DNA of 64,000 nt from Eubacterium sp. AF36-5BH (GCF_003460505.1 NZ_QTVG01000005.1:62001-126000); one strand, 5' to 3'. Counted from the stretch's first letter, positions 17,702 to 27,025 are shown. A program made the numbers and translations. The notes: generated by a model not told the origin, from the letters alone.

Positions 17702-18853
17702 ATGAAAAAGATTATTTTAATTATAATGTGCATCACTGTTACTTTGTCAGTTGGCAATGTTGCAAAGTGTAGTGATAAAAATATAAAAGAAAAATCATAT
17801 AATGAAGAAACGTTTATCAGTATGGATGATTTTCAATTTGATGAGCCACAAAGAATTCTTAGAGAGTCCGGCAACAGAGATATAAGTGTTAAGGAAATTA
17901 TAAACAATATTATAAAAGGAAAGCTTCTTACGGTTTTTGGAGAAATATTTAAGAGTCTGTATTATAAAACGCTGGGTAATAATGGTTATCTTCTTAATAA
18001 TATTTGGCAATTGTTCTTAACAATAATTGTTTCATGTTTTTTTACTAACTTTGCAAAAGTCTTTTCAAAAGATGATATTTCAGAAACAGGCTTTTTTATA
18101 TGTTATATGGTTTCGGTTACATTTATGTTTGGTCTTTTCAGTGAACTGTGTAATATAGCCGTTGATTTTGTTGAGTTGTTACTTAAATTTATGTATGGAA
18201 TTGTACCTACATATTTTTTGTCAGTGGCAATTATGGGACAGGTTTCTGCTTCAGGTTTTTATCAGCTTTGTTTGGTAATTATATCAGTAGCCCAATTTGT
18301 TTTCCTACATATAATAATTCCGCTAATTAAAATATATGTTGCAGTTAGCATAGTGAACAACATATCAAAGGAAGACTTTTTGTCAAGAACAGCAGTGGTG
18401 GTTGGAAATATAGTGAATTTTCTTATGAAAACTTTTGTGGGAATCGTAACAGGATTGAATATAATACAGGCTCTTATTTTGCCGTCAATTGATAGCACAA
18501 AAAATCAAACCATAAGAAAGGTAATAGGAAGTGTGCCGGTTGTTGGAAATAGTACAGATGCAATAACAGGCATATTTTTAGGCTCTGCCAATCTGATAAA
18601 AAATGCAATTGGAGCAACGGCTATTATAGTGATTGTTGTTTTGTGCGCTGTACCCTTTCTTAAAATACAGTTATATTCGTTTCTAATGCAAATAGTGGCT
18701 GCTTTGGTTCAGCCTATTGCAGATTGTAGAATTGTTGCCAGTTTTAATTCCATGTCCATAGGAATGCGAATGCTTGCAAAAGTCATAACCGGTTGCAGTC
18801 TCTTATTTATAATAAGTATTGCTATCATATGTATGTGTACGGGAAAGGGGTAA
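17702..18853 (+). CDS. spoIIIAE: Stage III sporulation protein AE
   Basis: Large polytopic membrane protein of the SpoIIIA channel. A cleavable signal-like N-terminus (about 1-22) is followed by an external segment and six to eight membrane helices from residue 100 on, with the conserved SVPVVGNSTDAITGIFLGSANLI split here as VPVVGNSTDAITGIF then LGSANLIKNAIGA. 383 residues versus about 399 in Bacillus. It overlaps nothing and precedes spoIIIAF by one base. Confidence 0.95.
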   Translation: MKKIILIIMCITVTLSVGNVAKCSDKNIKEKSYNEETFISMDDFQFDEPQRILRESGNRDISVKEIINNIIKGKLLTVFGEIFKSLYYKTLGNNGYLLNNIWQLFLTIIVSCFFTNFAKVFSKDDISETGFFICYMVSVTFMFGLFSELCNIAVDFVELLLKFMYGIVPTYFLSVAIMGQVSASGFYQLCLVIISVAQFVFLHIIIPLIKIYVAVSIVNNISKEDFLSRTAVVVGNIVNFLMKTFVGIVTGLNIIQALILPSIDSTKNQTIRKVIGSVPVVGNSTDAITGIFLGSANLIKNAIGATAIIVIVVLCAVPFLKIQLYSFLMQIVAALVQPIADCRIVASFNSMSIGMRMLAKVITGCSLLFIISIAIICMCTGKG

Positions 18854-18854
18854 A

Positions 18855-19163
18855 ATGGAATTTATATATAGTTATATTAAAAATATTTGTATATTTATGT
18901 TGGTAATTACAATTATTACGAATATTTTCCCAGAAAAAAGATACATAAAGTACATTAAATTTTTTGCGGGCATCCTTTTGATTTTAATTGTTTTGTCTCC
19001 GGTTTTTAAGATTACCAAAAAAGATATTAATGTGGATAGAACAATTACAGAAAATATTAATATAGATGCAAAAAATCAGTTAGACACCCGGCTAAATGAT
19101 TTTGAAAAGAAAATAGAAGAGAGGCTAAGTGAAAAGTATGGAAATGAAACAGGAAATAATTGA
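18855..19163 (+). CDS. spoIIIAF: Stage III sporulation protein AF, short form
   Basis: Position in the operon and the N-terminal pair of membrane helices (about residues 8-26 and 33-52, with GILLILIVLSPVF) identify SpoIIIAF. The protein stops at 102 residues after a charged coiled stretch. The Bacillus protein has 206, with a ring-building-motif domain in its second half; that domain is absent here. The stop is followed at once by spoIIIAG, so there is no leftover coding sequence suggesting a recent frameshift. ATG 18855 follows GAAAGGGG. Confidence 0.88.
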   Translation: MEFIYSYIKNICIFMLVITIITNIFPEKRYIKYIKFFAGILLILIVLSPVFKITKKDINVDRTITENINIDAKNQLDTRLNDFEKKIEERLSEKYGNETGNN

Positions 19164-19668
19164 CAAGCTTACTAACCTGAAAAAAATAGGAAAAGAAAAA
19201 ATAATTTTATTGGCACTTGCAGGCATATTATTAATTGGTTCATCATATTTTGAAAAAGTAGATAATAAAGAAAAAACAGTCAAACACACAGAAAAAAGCA
19301 TATCAAAGGAAAGCTATGAGAACAAAACTAAAAAAGAAATCATAAATATGATAGAGAGTATAGATGGAGTTACAAATGTAAATGTAATGATTACTTTCAA
19401 ATCAGGTAATGAAAAAATTTTACAGGTTGATAAAGAGGAAAGTCAAGAATCCGGGGAAAAAAAATCTTATAAAGTTTCAACAGTTATCTTTAATGGAAGT
19501 CAGGAAGAATATCCTTACATTATAAAAGAAATATATCCGCAAATTGAAGGTGTGGCAGTTACGGCAAAGGGACTAAAGGATGCTGAAAAAGTAAATGAAA
19601 TAACAAATATGATTAATGCATTATTTAATATACCCGTTCATAAAATATCTATAATTAGTAATGATTAA
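19129..19668 (+). CDS. spoIIIAG: Stage III sporulation protein AG
   Basis: Forms the large ring in the intermembrane space of the SpoIIIA-SpoIIQ channel; related to YscJ/FliF ring proteins. One membrane helix (about residues 26-42, IILLALAGILLIGSSYF), a charged linker, then a ring-building domain starting at EIINMIESIDGVTNVNVMI. 179 residues. The first codon is uncertain: GTG 19129 is four bases from GAGG (19121-19124), while ATG 19138 and 19144 are farther away. The start lies inside spoIIIAF, suggesting coupled translation. Confidence 0.93.
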   Translation: MKSMEMKQEIIDKLTNLKKIGKEKIILLALAGILLIGSSYFEKVDNKEKTVKHTEKSISKESYENKTKKEIINMIESIDGVTNVNVMITFKSGNEKILQVDKEESQESGEKKSYKVSTVIFNGSQEEYPYIIKEIYPQIEGVAVTAKGLKDAEKVNEITNMINALFNIPVHKISIISND

Positions 19669-19679
19669 AAGGAGGAGTT

Positions 19680-20282
19680 ATGAAAAAAATCTTAAAGAAA
19701 AATCAATTCATTGTTACGTTCTTAGCTGTGTTAATTGCAGTGGCAGGATATCTTAATTATTCTGCAAACCTTGATAAGAAAAATGAATCAAAAAAGGTGA
19801 CTAATGATACATACGAATCAATTTATTCTAAAGATAATTTACTTACAAATAATGAAGACATAGAAAGTATGGATAGAGAAGAAGAGACTACAGAGGAACC
19901 GGGAGCTGCTGTTCTTACAAATGGAAGCACATTAAGTTCTTATATGGTTCAGGCAAAACTGAACAGAGAGCAGACAAGATCTAAAAACAAAGAAACACTG
20001 TTAGAAGTAATTAACAATAACGATATAGGCGATAAGGAAAAAAAGAAAGCTGTTAAATCAATGGTTAAAATTACTGAAAACAGTGAAATGGAAAACAATA
20101 TTGAAACATTGCTTAAAGCAAAAGGATTTAACGATATTATAGTTACCATAAATGATAATCAGGCAGATGTTATTTTATCAGACACAGAAGTAAGTGATGA
20201 GAAAAGAGCACAGATTGAAGATGTTATAAAAAGAAAAACAAATATATCTGTTAACAATATAACTATTACACCGGCAAAATAA
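19680..20282 (+). CDS. spoIIIAH: Stage III sporulation protein AH
   Basis: Mother-cell membrane protein that pairs with forespore SpoIIQ across the intermembrane space. One membrane helix at residues 8-26 (FIVTFLAVLIAVAGYLNYS), a long acidic disordered linker, then the ring-building domain (about 85-200) containing MVKITENSEMENNIETLLKA. 200 residues, normal. AGGAGG precedes the ATG. It ends the operon before a shared terminator. Confidence 0.94.
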   Translation: MKKILKKNQFIVTFLAVLIAVAGYLNYSANLDKKNESKKVTNDTYESIYSKDNLLTNNEDIESMDREEETTEEPGAAVLTNGSTLSSYMVQAKLNREQTRSKNKETLLEVINNNDIGDKEKKKAVKSMVKITENSEMENNIETLLKAKGFNDIIVTINDNQADVILSDTEVSDEKRAQIEDVIKRKTNISVNNITITPAK

Positions 20283-20288
20283 AAAAGA

Positions 20289-20339
20289 AAAACGATATAT
20301 GAAAGTCTTTATTACAATAGAAGAATCATATATCGTTTT
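20289..20339. terminator. Bidirectional terminator between spoIIIAH and the DtxR-type gene
   Basis: Fourteen perfect base pairs (20289-20302 with 20326-20339), 23-base loop, T-rich on both strands. It ends both convergent units. Confidence 0.8.
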
Positions 20340-20341
20340 CT

Positions 20342-20704
20342 TTATTTATGCATATGTTTTTTTATGGCATCAATTGTTTCCTGACTAATAACATGTTCAA
20401 TTCTACATGCATCTTCAGTAGCAACATCTTCAGATACACCAAGTTTTATAAAACATTCAGTTAAAATCTGATGACGTTCATATATCATTTCCGCAAGACT
20501 TTTTCCGTCATCAGTTAAATATATAAAACCGGAATCTGTTACAGTTATATAGTTGTTTTCCCGAAGATGTTTCATGGCGATGCTGACACTTGATTTTTTA
20601 AATCCTAGTTCATTAGCAACATCAACAGAACGAACAACAGGAAGACGTTTACTTAAAACAAGAATTGTTTCTAAATACATCTCTGAAGATTCATTACTTT
20701 TCAT
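20342..20704 (-). CDS. DtxR/MntR-type metal-dependent transcriptional repressor, short form
   Basis: Fe2+- or Mn2+-activated repressor. The 120 residues hold a winged helix (VRSVDVANELGFKKSSVSIAMKHLRENNYI) and a dimerisation domain with the metal-ligand residues of the family: Glu and His in ERHQILTECF, and Cys-Arg-Ile-Glu-His in DACRIEHVIS. There is no SH3-like third domain. It is shorter than MntR (about 140) mainly at the C-terminus. AAGGAGC precedes the ATG at 20704. Divergent from the feo genes and facing a DtxR-like palindrome, it probably controls them. Confidence 0.9.
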   Translation of the reverse strand: MKSNESSEMYLETILVLSKRLPVVRSVDVANELGFKKSSVSIAMKHLRENNYITVTDSGFIYLTDDGKSLAEMIYERHQILTECFIKLGVSEDVATEDACRIEHVISQETIDAIKKHMHK

Positions 20705-20735
20705 TAATAAGCTCCTTTTCACTTTTATAAGAATG

Positions 20736-20764
20736 ATTATATCAAAAAATAAGGCAAAATTCAA
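20736..20764 (-). promoter_or_regulatory. Sigma-A promoter of the DtxR-type gene
   Basis: On the minus strand TTGAAT (20764-20759), 17-base spacer, TATAAT (20741-20736), about 30 bases before the start codon. Confidence 0.75.
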
Positions 20765-20849
20765 TTTGTGTATTATTGTGTTTTTTTGCTATATTTACAA
20801 TAAGGAATATACATAACAAACAAAAATTAGTAAGGACGAAAAAATATTA

Positions 20850-20882
20850 TTGACATCTAATGCAAGTTAGGCTATACTAACT
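20850..20882 (+). promoter_or_regulatory. feo promoter with overlapping DtxR-family operator
   Basis: TTGACA (20850-20855), 17 bases, TATACT (20873-20878) is near consensus. A dyad AGTTAG-GCTATA-CTAACT (20865-20882), with perfect arms, covers the -10 box. It resembles the TTAGG...CCTAA class of boxes bound by iron- or manganese-dependent DtxR-family repressors. Binding there would block RNA polymerase, so feo should be shut off when metal is plentiful. Confidence 0.75.
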
Positions 20883-20918
20883 AAAGTAAAAAATTAGCAA
20901 CAGAGAAAAGAGGAACTT

Positions 20919-21131
20919 ATGATGCCTTTAACAATGGTGAATTCAGGGGAAGAAAATGAAATAAAAAGAGTTGGTGGAAAAGAAGAAACTAGACGCTTCC
21001 TTGAAAACTTAGGTTTTGTACAAGGAGCAAAAGTTACTGTTGTGTCTCAAATTGGAGGCAACGTTATTGTTAATGTAAAAGAATCCAGAGTCGCAATTGG
21101 CAAAGATATGGCCAATAAGATAATGGTTTAA
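20919..21131 (+). CDS. feoA: FeoA-domain protein (first copy)
   Basis: Small cytosolic SH3-like protein of the ferrous iron transporter. Seventy residues; RRFLENLGFVQGAKVTVVSQ and the final strand with VAIGKDMANKIMV are FeoA hallmarks. AAGAGGAA precedes the paired ATGs at 20919 and 20922. It is the first gene of the feo operon and differs clearly from the second FeoA, so the two may form a heteromer or serve different roles. Confidence 0.93.
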   Translation: MMPLTMVNSGEENEIKRVGGKEETRRFLENLGFVQGAKVTVVSQIGGNVIVNVKESRVAIGKDMANKIMV

Positions 21132-21158
21132 TTAATACATAAAGGAGAGGAGCTTTTT

Positions 21159-21380
21159 ATGAAAACGTTAAGAGAAGTAGCAGTAGGTAAAACTGTTAAA
21201 GTTAAAAAACTTACTGGCGATGGCCCTGTAAAAAGAAGAATCATGGATATGGGAATAACTAAAGGCGTGGAAGTATACGTTAGAAAAGTTGCACCACTTG
21301 GTGATCCTGTAGAAGTAACTGTTAGAGGTTATGAATTATCTTTAAGAAAAGCAGATGCCGAAATGATTGAAGTAGAATAA
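21159..21380 (+). CDS. feoA: FeoA-domain protein (second copy)
   Basis: Seventy-three residues with RRRIMDMGITKGVEVYVRKVAPLGDPVEVTVRGYELSL split as RRIMDMGITKGVEVYV then PLGDPVEVTVRGYELSLR; this is the more canonical FeoA, with the DPVEV(R)GY signature. AAGGAGAGG precedes the ATG. Tandem feoA genes before feoB are common in Clostridia. Confidence 0.95.
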   Translation: MKTLREVAVGKTVKVKKLTGDGPVKRRIMDMGITKGVEVYVRKVAPLGDPVEVTVRGYELSLRKADAEMIEVE

Positions 21381-21450
21381 TTTTTTTTACTATACAGTTA
21401 GAAAACACTAACGAAAGATAGCAAAGACAAACAATGGGAGGAAAATAGTA

Positions 21451-23583
21451 ATGTCGATTAAAATTGCATTGGCTGGTAATCCAAATAGTGGTAAAACAAC
21501 TTTGTTTAATGCCCTAACAGGATCAAACCAATTTGTAGGTAACTGGCCTGGAGTAACAGTAGAAAAAAAAGAAGGTAAATTAAAGGGACATAAAGATGTT
21601 AAGCTTATGGATTTACCTGGTATTTATTCTTTATCACCATATACTTTGGAAGAAGTTGTGGCTAGAAATTATCTTATTAACGAGGTACCTGATGCAATCA
21701 TCAATATTGTTGATGGTACAAATATAGAAAGAAACTTATATCTTTCAACACAGATTATGGAACTTGGTATTCCTGTAATCATGGCTGTTAATATGATGGA
21801 TATCGTTGAAAAGAAAGGTGATAAGATTCATATTGACAAACTTAGCGAAAAGTTAGGTTGTGAAGTTGTTGAAATATCTGCTTTGAAAGGAAATGGAATT
21901 AAAGAACTTGCAAACAAAGCAGTTAAACTTGCTGAAAGCAAGAAGGGAAATAAAATCGCACATAAATTTAATGAAAAGGTTGAAACAATCATTGATGAAA
22001 CTGAAGCTCTTTTATCATCAGAAGTACCTGATGCACAGAAAAGATTCTTTGCAATTAAGTTGTTAGAAAAAGATGATAAGATTTCAGAAAACTTAAAGGT
22101 TGTTCCAAATGTAAACAATCAGATTGAAGCATTAGAAAAAGAATTTGATGATGATACAGAAAGTATTATCACAAACGAAAGATATGAATACATATCTTCA
22201 ATAATTAAAGGATGCTATACAAAGTCAAGCAAAGAAAACTTAACAACATCTGACAAAATTGATAGAATTGTTACTAACAGATGGGCAGCTCTTCCAATTT
22301 TTGCAATTGTAATGTTTGTTGTATATTATATTTCAGTTACAACAATTGGTACAATCGTAACTGACTGGACAAATGATGTATTGTTTGGTGAGATTATTCC
22401 ACCTGCCATTGAAAAAGTATTAGTAGCGCTTAACTGTGCTGACTGGTTACAGGGACTTATCCTTGATGGTATTGTAGCCGGTGTTGGTGCTGTACTTGGT
22501 TTTGTTCCACAGATGTTAGTATTATTCTTCTTCTTAGCTGTACTTGAATCTTGTGGTTACATGGCAAGAGTAGCGTTCATCATGGACAGAATTTTTAGAA
22601 AATTCGGTTTATCAGGTAAATCATTTATCCCTATGCTTATTGGTAGTGGTTGTGGTGTTCCTGGTGTAATGGCTTCAAGAACAATTGAAAATGACAGAGA
22701 TAGAAAAATGACAATTATGACAACTACATTTATTCCATGTGGTGCTAAATTACCAATCATTGCGTTAATCGCAGGTGCGTTATTTGATGGTGCCTGGTGG
22801 GTAGCTCCAAGTTCATATTTTGTAGGTGTTGCAGCAATTATCGTATCAGGTATTATTTTAAAGAAAACTAAGATGTTCGCAGGAGATCCTGCACCATTCG
22901 TAATGGAACTTCCGGCATACCATTTACCAACAGCAGGTAATGTTTTAAGAAGTATGTGGGAACGTGGATGGTCATTCATCAAGAAAGCAGGAACAATTAT
23001 TACACTTTCAACAATCTTACTTTGGTTCTTAATGAACTTTGGTTGGCTTGACGGACACTTTGGCATGCTTGATATGGAAACACAGTTAAATGACAGTATT
23101 TTAGCAAAAATTGGTGGTGTTATCGCGCCAATCTTCAAACCTCTTGGATGGGGTAACTGGAAAATGGCAGTTGCTGCCGTTACTGGTCTTATTGCTAAGG
23201 AAAACGTTGTTAGTACATTTGGTATGTTATTCGGATTTGGTTCTGAAATCGCAGAAGACGGTCAGGAAGTTTGGGGAACACTTGCTCATAGCATGAGTGC
23301 TATTGCAGCTTACTCATTCTTAGTATTCAACTTATTATGTGCTCCATGTTTTGCAGCTATGGGTGCTATTAAGAGAGAAATGAACAATACAAAATGGTTC
23401 TTCTTTGCAATTGGATACCAGTGTGGTTTAGCTTACTTAGTTTCACTTTGTATTTTCCAAATCGGTTCATTATTTACAGGAGCAACATTTGGATTTGGTA
23501 CAATTGTTGCCGTTGCAATAATAATCGCATTTATTTACTTATTATTTAGACCTTATAAACAAAGTAAAACTTTAAAATACTAA
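21451..23583 (+). CDS. feoB: FeoB, ferrous iron transport protein
   Basis: GTP-dependent Fe2+ importer. The N-terminal G domain has G1 GNPNSGKTT (residues 9-17), G2 around NWPGVTVE, G3 DLPGIYSL and G4 NMMD, then a helical regulatory domain to about residue 270. The membrane part (about 285-705) has two Gate domains, with GSGCGVPGVMASRTIEN and FIPCGAKLPI carrying the conserved cysteines, and a late APCFAAMGAIKREMN. 710 residues, complete. GGGAGG precedes the ATG. Confidence 0.97.
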   Translation: MSIKIALAGNPNSGKTTLFNALTGSNQFVGNWPGVTVEKKEGKLKGHKDVKLMDLPGIYSLSPYTLEEVVARNYLINEVPDAIINIVDGTNIERNLYLSTQIMELGIPVIMAVNMMDIVEKKGDKIHIDKLSEKLGCEVVEISALKGNGIKELANKAVKLAESKKGNKIAHKFNEKVETIIDETEALLSSEVPDAQKRFFAIKLLEKDDKISENLKVVPNVNNQIEALEKEFDDDTESIITNERYEYISSIIKGCYTKSSKENLTTSDKIDRIVTNRWAALPIFAIVMFVVYYISVTTIGTIVTDWTNDVLFGEIIPPAIEKVLVALNCADWLQGLILDGIVAGVGAVLGFVPQMLVLFFFLAVLESCGYMARVAFIMDRIFRKFGLSGKSFIPMLIGSGCGVPGVMASRTIENDRDRKMTIMTTTFIPCGAKLPIIALIAGALFDGAWWVAPSSYFVGVAAIIVSGIILKKTKMFAGDPAPFVMELPAYHLPTAGNVLRSMWERGWSFIKKAGTIITLSTILLWFLMNFGWLDGHFGMLDMETQLNDSILAKIGGVIAPIFKPLGWGNWKMAVAAVTGLIAKENVVSTFGMLFGFGSEIAEDGQEVWGTLAHSMSAIAAYSFLVFNLLCAPCFAAMGAIKREMNNTKWFFFAIGYQCGLAYLVSLCIFQIGSLFTGATFGFGTIVAVAIIIAFIYLLFRPYKQSKTLKY

Positions 23584-23671
23584 TAAAAATGGCAGACTTG
23601 CCATGTAAATCATTATGAAATATGGAAATGAAACTGGGCATTTCGTTTCCGACTTGAAAGGAGAGGGTTTT

Positions 23672-23818
23672 ATGAATGGAATAGTAGGAACGTTTATTGT
23701 TTTAGCTGTTTTAGTAGTTATTGTGTGTTTAATAGTTAGAAGCATGATAAAGGATAAAAAAAGTGGAAAATCTCTCCAATGTGGTGGAGATTGCAGTAAA
23801 TGTAGGGGCTGCCACTAA
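23672..23818 (+). CDS. FeoB-associated Cys-rich membrane protein
   Basis: A 48-residue protein: one N-terminal membrane helix (GIVGTFIVLAVLVVIVCLIV), a basic stretch, and a tail CGGDCSKCRGC with four cysteines and a final His. It matches the small Cys-rich partners encoded after feoB in Clostridia and may bind iron or an Fe-S cluster at the cytosolic mouth. AAAGGAGAGG supports ATG 23672; an upstream in-frame ATG does not have such a site. A hairpin (23624-23650) lies in the gap after feoB. Confidence 0.88.
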   Translation: MNGIVGTFIVLAVLVVIVCLIVRSMIKDKKSGKSLQCGGDCSKCRGCH

Positions 23819-23832
23819 GACTTAGAAAAGGA

Positions 23833-23880
23833 CTGGATAGGTAATTGAAATTTAAAGTTCGTTACTTATTCAGTTTTTTT
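23833..23880 (+). terminator. Intrinsic terminator of the feo operon
   Basis: CTGGATAGGTAA (23833-23844) pairs with TTACTTATTCAG (23862-23873) using two G-T pairs, then seven Ts. Confidence 0.75.
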
Positions 23881-24046
23881 CTTTGATAATAAGATTAAGA
23901 TTTAAAATTGAAAGGTTCAAATTGCCATTATATAAATATACAACTTAAAGTATAAACTCCAATAATATAAAAGGTTGTAGATTTTAGAAATAAATTGAAA
24001 ACTTAATGTAAGTATTAATGAAGATTGTTTTAAGAAAGGAATAAAG

Positions 24047-24745
24047 ATGTTTTTAGAGGTAAAAAAATTAAAGAAAAGTTTTGGACAGGGAGAGAACTCT
24101 GTAGAAGTTTTAAAAGAAATTGATTTTAATGTAGCTAAAGGTGAAATCTGTGTAATGTTAGGACCTTCAGGTTCAGGTAAATCTACACTTCTTAACATAA
24201 TAGGAGGTATAGATAACGGCGATGAAGGATATGTAGCAATTAATGGAGAAAAAACTTCAAATATGAGCGAAGGTGAATTAACGAATTACAGAAGAAAACA
24301 CCTTGGCTATATTTTTCAAATGTATAATCTTATTCCTAATTTGAATGTAAAAGAAAATATTGAAGTAGGTGCATATTTAAGTGACAATCCTTTAGATATT
24401 GATGAACTTCTTAATACTTTAGGCTTATATGAACACAGAAATAAGTTACCAAATCAGTTATCCGGTGGTCAGCAACAAAGAACAGCCATTGGAAGAGCTA
24501 TTGTAAAAAATCCTGATATTTTATTATGTGATGAGCCAACGGGAGCTCTCGATTACAATACTTCAAAAGATATTTTGCAGTTAATTGAAGATGTAAACAA
24601 AAAATATGGCAATACAATTATCATGGTTACACATAATGATGCAATAAAAAATATGGCAGATAAAATCATTAAATTAAAAGATGGACAAATAAGAAAAATA
24701 GTTGAAAATGAAAATAAAATATCTGCTAAAGATCTTGACTGGTAG
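24047..24745 (+). CDS. ABC transporter ATPase, MacB/LolD type
   Basis: ATPase for the permease encoded next. Walker A GPSGSGKST, Q-loop FQMYNLIPNL, signature LSGGQQQR, Walker B LLCDEPTGALD and VTHND are intact over 232 residues. The GALD and LSGGQQQR forms are those of the FtsX-partner class, which couples ATP use to work on substrates outside the membrane (export of peptides, lipids or antibiotics). No adjoining two-component system suggests its signal. The preceding 160 bases are AT-rich with no clear regulatory element. Confidence 0.92.
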   Translation: MFLEVKKLKKSFGQGENSVEVLKEIDFNVAKGEICVMLGPSGSGKSTLLNIIGGIDNGDEGYVAINGEKTSNMSEGELTNYRRKHLGYIFQMYNLIPNLNVKENIEVGAYLSDNPLDIDELLNTLGLYEHRNKLPNQLSGGQQQRTAIGRAIVKNPDILLCDEPTGALDYNTSKDILQLIEDVNKKYGNTIIMVTHNDAIKNMADKIIKLKDGQIRKIVENENKISAKDLDW

Positions 24746-24757
24746 GGGGTGATTGGT

Positions 24758-27025
24758 ATGAGAAGTCCTTTACTGAAAAGATTACCAAGAGAGTTGAAAA
24801 GTGAACTTGGAAAATATATAGCAATATTTCTTTTTATGACATTAACAATCGGTTTCATATCAGGTTTCCTTGTTGCCGGTTCAAGCATGAAGAAAACTTA
24901 TGATGACAGTTTCGAAAAATACAATATTGAAAATGGTCATTTTGTTTTAAAAAATGATTTGTCAGATAGTGATAAAAAAGAAATAGAAAAAAATAATATA
25001 AAAATATATAAAAATTTTTATAAAGAGTTACAAAGTGACAAAAAACTATCAGGAAGTGAAAAAGCAACTTTACGTTTGTTTAAAAACAGAAAAGATATAA
25101 ATAAAATCTGCATAATGGATGGTGAACTTCCTAAGAAAAATAACGAAATAGCTCTTGATAGAATGTTTGCGGATAACAATAAAATCAAAATAGGCGATAC
25201 AGTTGGTTTTTCAAAAGAAAAATACAAAGTTACAGGTTTAGTTGCGTTGTCAGATTACAGTGCACTATTTTCAAATAATACAGATCTTATGTTTGATGCT
25301 GTGTTGTTTGGCGTGGCAATTGTTACAGATGAACAGTTTGATGCCATTGACAAAAATACATTTTATGATTATGCATGGAAATACAATAATGAACCTGCAA
25401 ATGAAAAAAACGAAAAGAAGAAATCGGACAAGTTAGTTAAGGAAATATCAAAAGTAGTTTATGCTAACGGAAATGAAATTAATGAATATGTACCAAGATA
25501 TACAAATTCGGCTATTAATTTTACAGGCGATGATATAGGTAGTGATCATTCTATGATGATTGTGCTTTTATATATTTTAATTGTAATTTTAGCATTTGTA
25601 TTTGCTGTTACAATTAATCATACAATTGTAAATGAAGCAACTTCCATAGGTACACTTAGAGCCATGGGCTATTCAAAGAAACAGTTGGTAGTACATTATA
25701 TGGCACTTCCAATTATAATTTCGCTTATAGCTGCAATTATTGGAAATGTTTTGGGCTATACAATATTTAAAAATGTTGCGGCAGGAATGTATTATGGAAG
25801 TTACAGTCTTACAAAATATAAGACAATTTGGAATGCAGAAGCGTTTATTTTAACTACGGTTGTTCCTTTGATAATTATGCTTGTAATTAATTTTATTACA
25901 TTAATGTCTAAACTTTCCATAAGTCCACTTAAGTTTATCAGAAAGGATTTAACAAGAAAGAAAAATAAAAAGGCTTTAAAATTACCCAACTTCAAGTTTA
26001 TTACAAGATTCCGTTTGAGAATAATTTTACAAAACAAAGGTAATTACATAACTTTATTTGTTGGTATTTTGTTTGCCAATATTATGCTGTTATTTGGTAT
26101 GATGATGCATCCTTTATTAACACATTATCAAAATGAAATTGTAGATAATATGATTGCAAAAAATCAATATGTGTTAAAGAATTCTGTCCAGGTAAAAAAT
26201 AAAGATGCTGAAAAATACAGTTTAACATCTTTACAGATTAACAGACGTTCTCTTAGTGAGGATATAAGCCTGTATGGTATTGAAGAAGACAGTAAATATT
26301 TTAAAAAGAACGTAGAAAATGGAATGTATATTTCCGATGGCTTATCAGAAAAATACAAAATAAATAAAGGTGATACTTTTACATTAAAAGATAAATACAG
26401 TGGTAAAAAATACAAAATAAAGGTAGCCGGAGTAGTTAATTATCCAGGTAGTCTTTCGGTATTTATGACAAGAGATAAACTAAATTCACTAATTGATAAG
26501 GACAAGAATTATTTTTCAGGCTATTTTTCAAATGAAAAATTGTCCATTGACGACAAAGATGTTGCAAGTGTAATAACGGAAAAAGATATGACCAAAACCT
26601 CCAGACAGCTAAACGTTTCAATGGGGAATATGTTTTATCTTATAAATGTTTTTGCAATTTGTCTGTTTGTTTTACTTATTTATCTTTTAACAAAATTAAT
26701 AATTGAGAAGAATAAAAATTCAATCTCAATGGTTAAAATTTTAGGCTACAATAATAGGGAAGTCGGTAAACTTTATATAACAGCAACAACCTGGATGGTT
26801 GGCTTGTCAATAATTATAAGCCTTATTTTATCAACAGAAATTATTGATCAGATTTATTTTGAAATGATGAAAGATTATAATGGTTGGCTAACTTTATATT
26901 TGGAACAAAAAACTTATGTTGAAATGTTTATCATAGGAATCGTCTGCTATGGTATAGTTGCATTTTCCCAGTTTAAAAAAATTAAGAAGATACCAATGGA
27001 CAACGCACTTAAAAACGTTGAATAG
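24758..27025 (+). CDS. ABC transporter permease, duplicated FtsX-type
   Basis: A 755-residue permease with two FtsX units: membrane helix near residues 17-38, a large external domain (about 45-260), three helices with ATSIGTLRAMGYSKKQL between them, a basic loop, then a second external domain and three more helices with NSISMVKILGYNNREV. The two GxxRAMGY/KILGY motifs are the coupling helices that contact the ATPase. AGGGGG (24744-24749) is eight bases from ATG 24758, favouring it over GTG 24749. Its substrate is unknown; the architecture fits the peptide-export or -sensing permeases of Gram-positives. Confidence 0.9.
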   Translation: MRSPLLKRLPRELKSELGKYIAIFLFMTLTIGFISGFLVAGSSMKKTYDDSFEKYNIENGHFVLKNDLSDSDKKEIEKNNIKIYKNFYKELQSDKKLSGSEKATLRLFKNRKDINKICIMDGELPKKNNEIALDRMFADNNKIKIGDTVGFSKEKYKVTGLVALSDYSALFSNNTDLMFDAVLFGVAIVTDEQFDAIDKNTFYDYAWKYNNEPANEKNEKKKSDKLVKEISKVVYANGNEINEYVPRYTNSAINFTGDDIGSDHSMMIVLLYILIVILAFVFAVTINHTIVNEATSIGTLRAMGYSKKQLVVHYMALPIIISLIAAIIGNVLGYTIFKNVAAGMYYGSYSLTKYKTIWNAEAFILTTVVPLIIMLVINFITLMSKLSISPLKFIRKDLTRKKNKKALKLPNFKFITRFRLRIILQNKGNYITLFVGILFANIMLLFGMMMHPLLTHYQNEIVDNMIAKNQYVLKNSVQVKNKDAEKYSLTSLQINRRSLSEDISLYGIEEDSKYFKKNVENGMYISDGLSEKYKINKGDTFTLKDKYSGKKYKIKVAGVVNYPGSLSVFMTRDKLNSLIDKDKNYFSGYFSNEKLSIDDKDVASVITEKDMTKTSRQLNVSMGNMFYLINVFAICLFVLLIYLLTKLIIEKNKNSISMVKILGYNNREVGKLYITATTWMVGLSIIISLILSTEIIDQIYFEMMKDYNGWLTLYLEQKTYVEMFIIGIVCYGIVAFSQFKKIKKIPMDNALKNVE

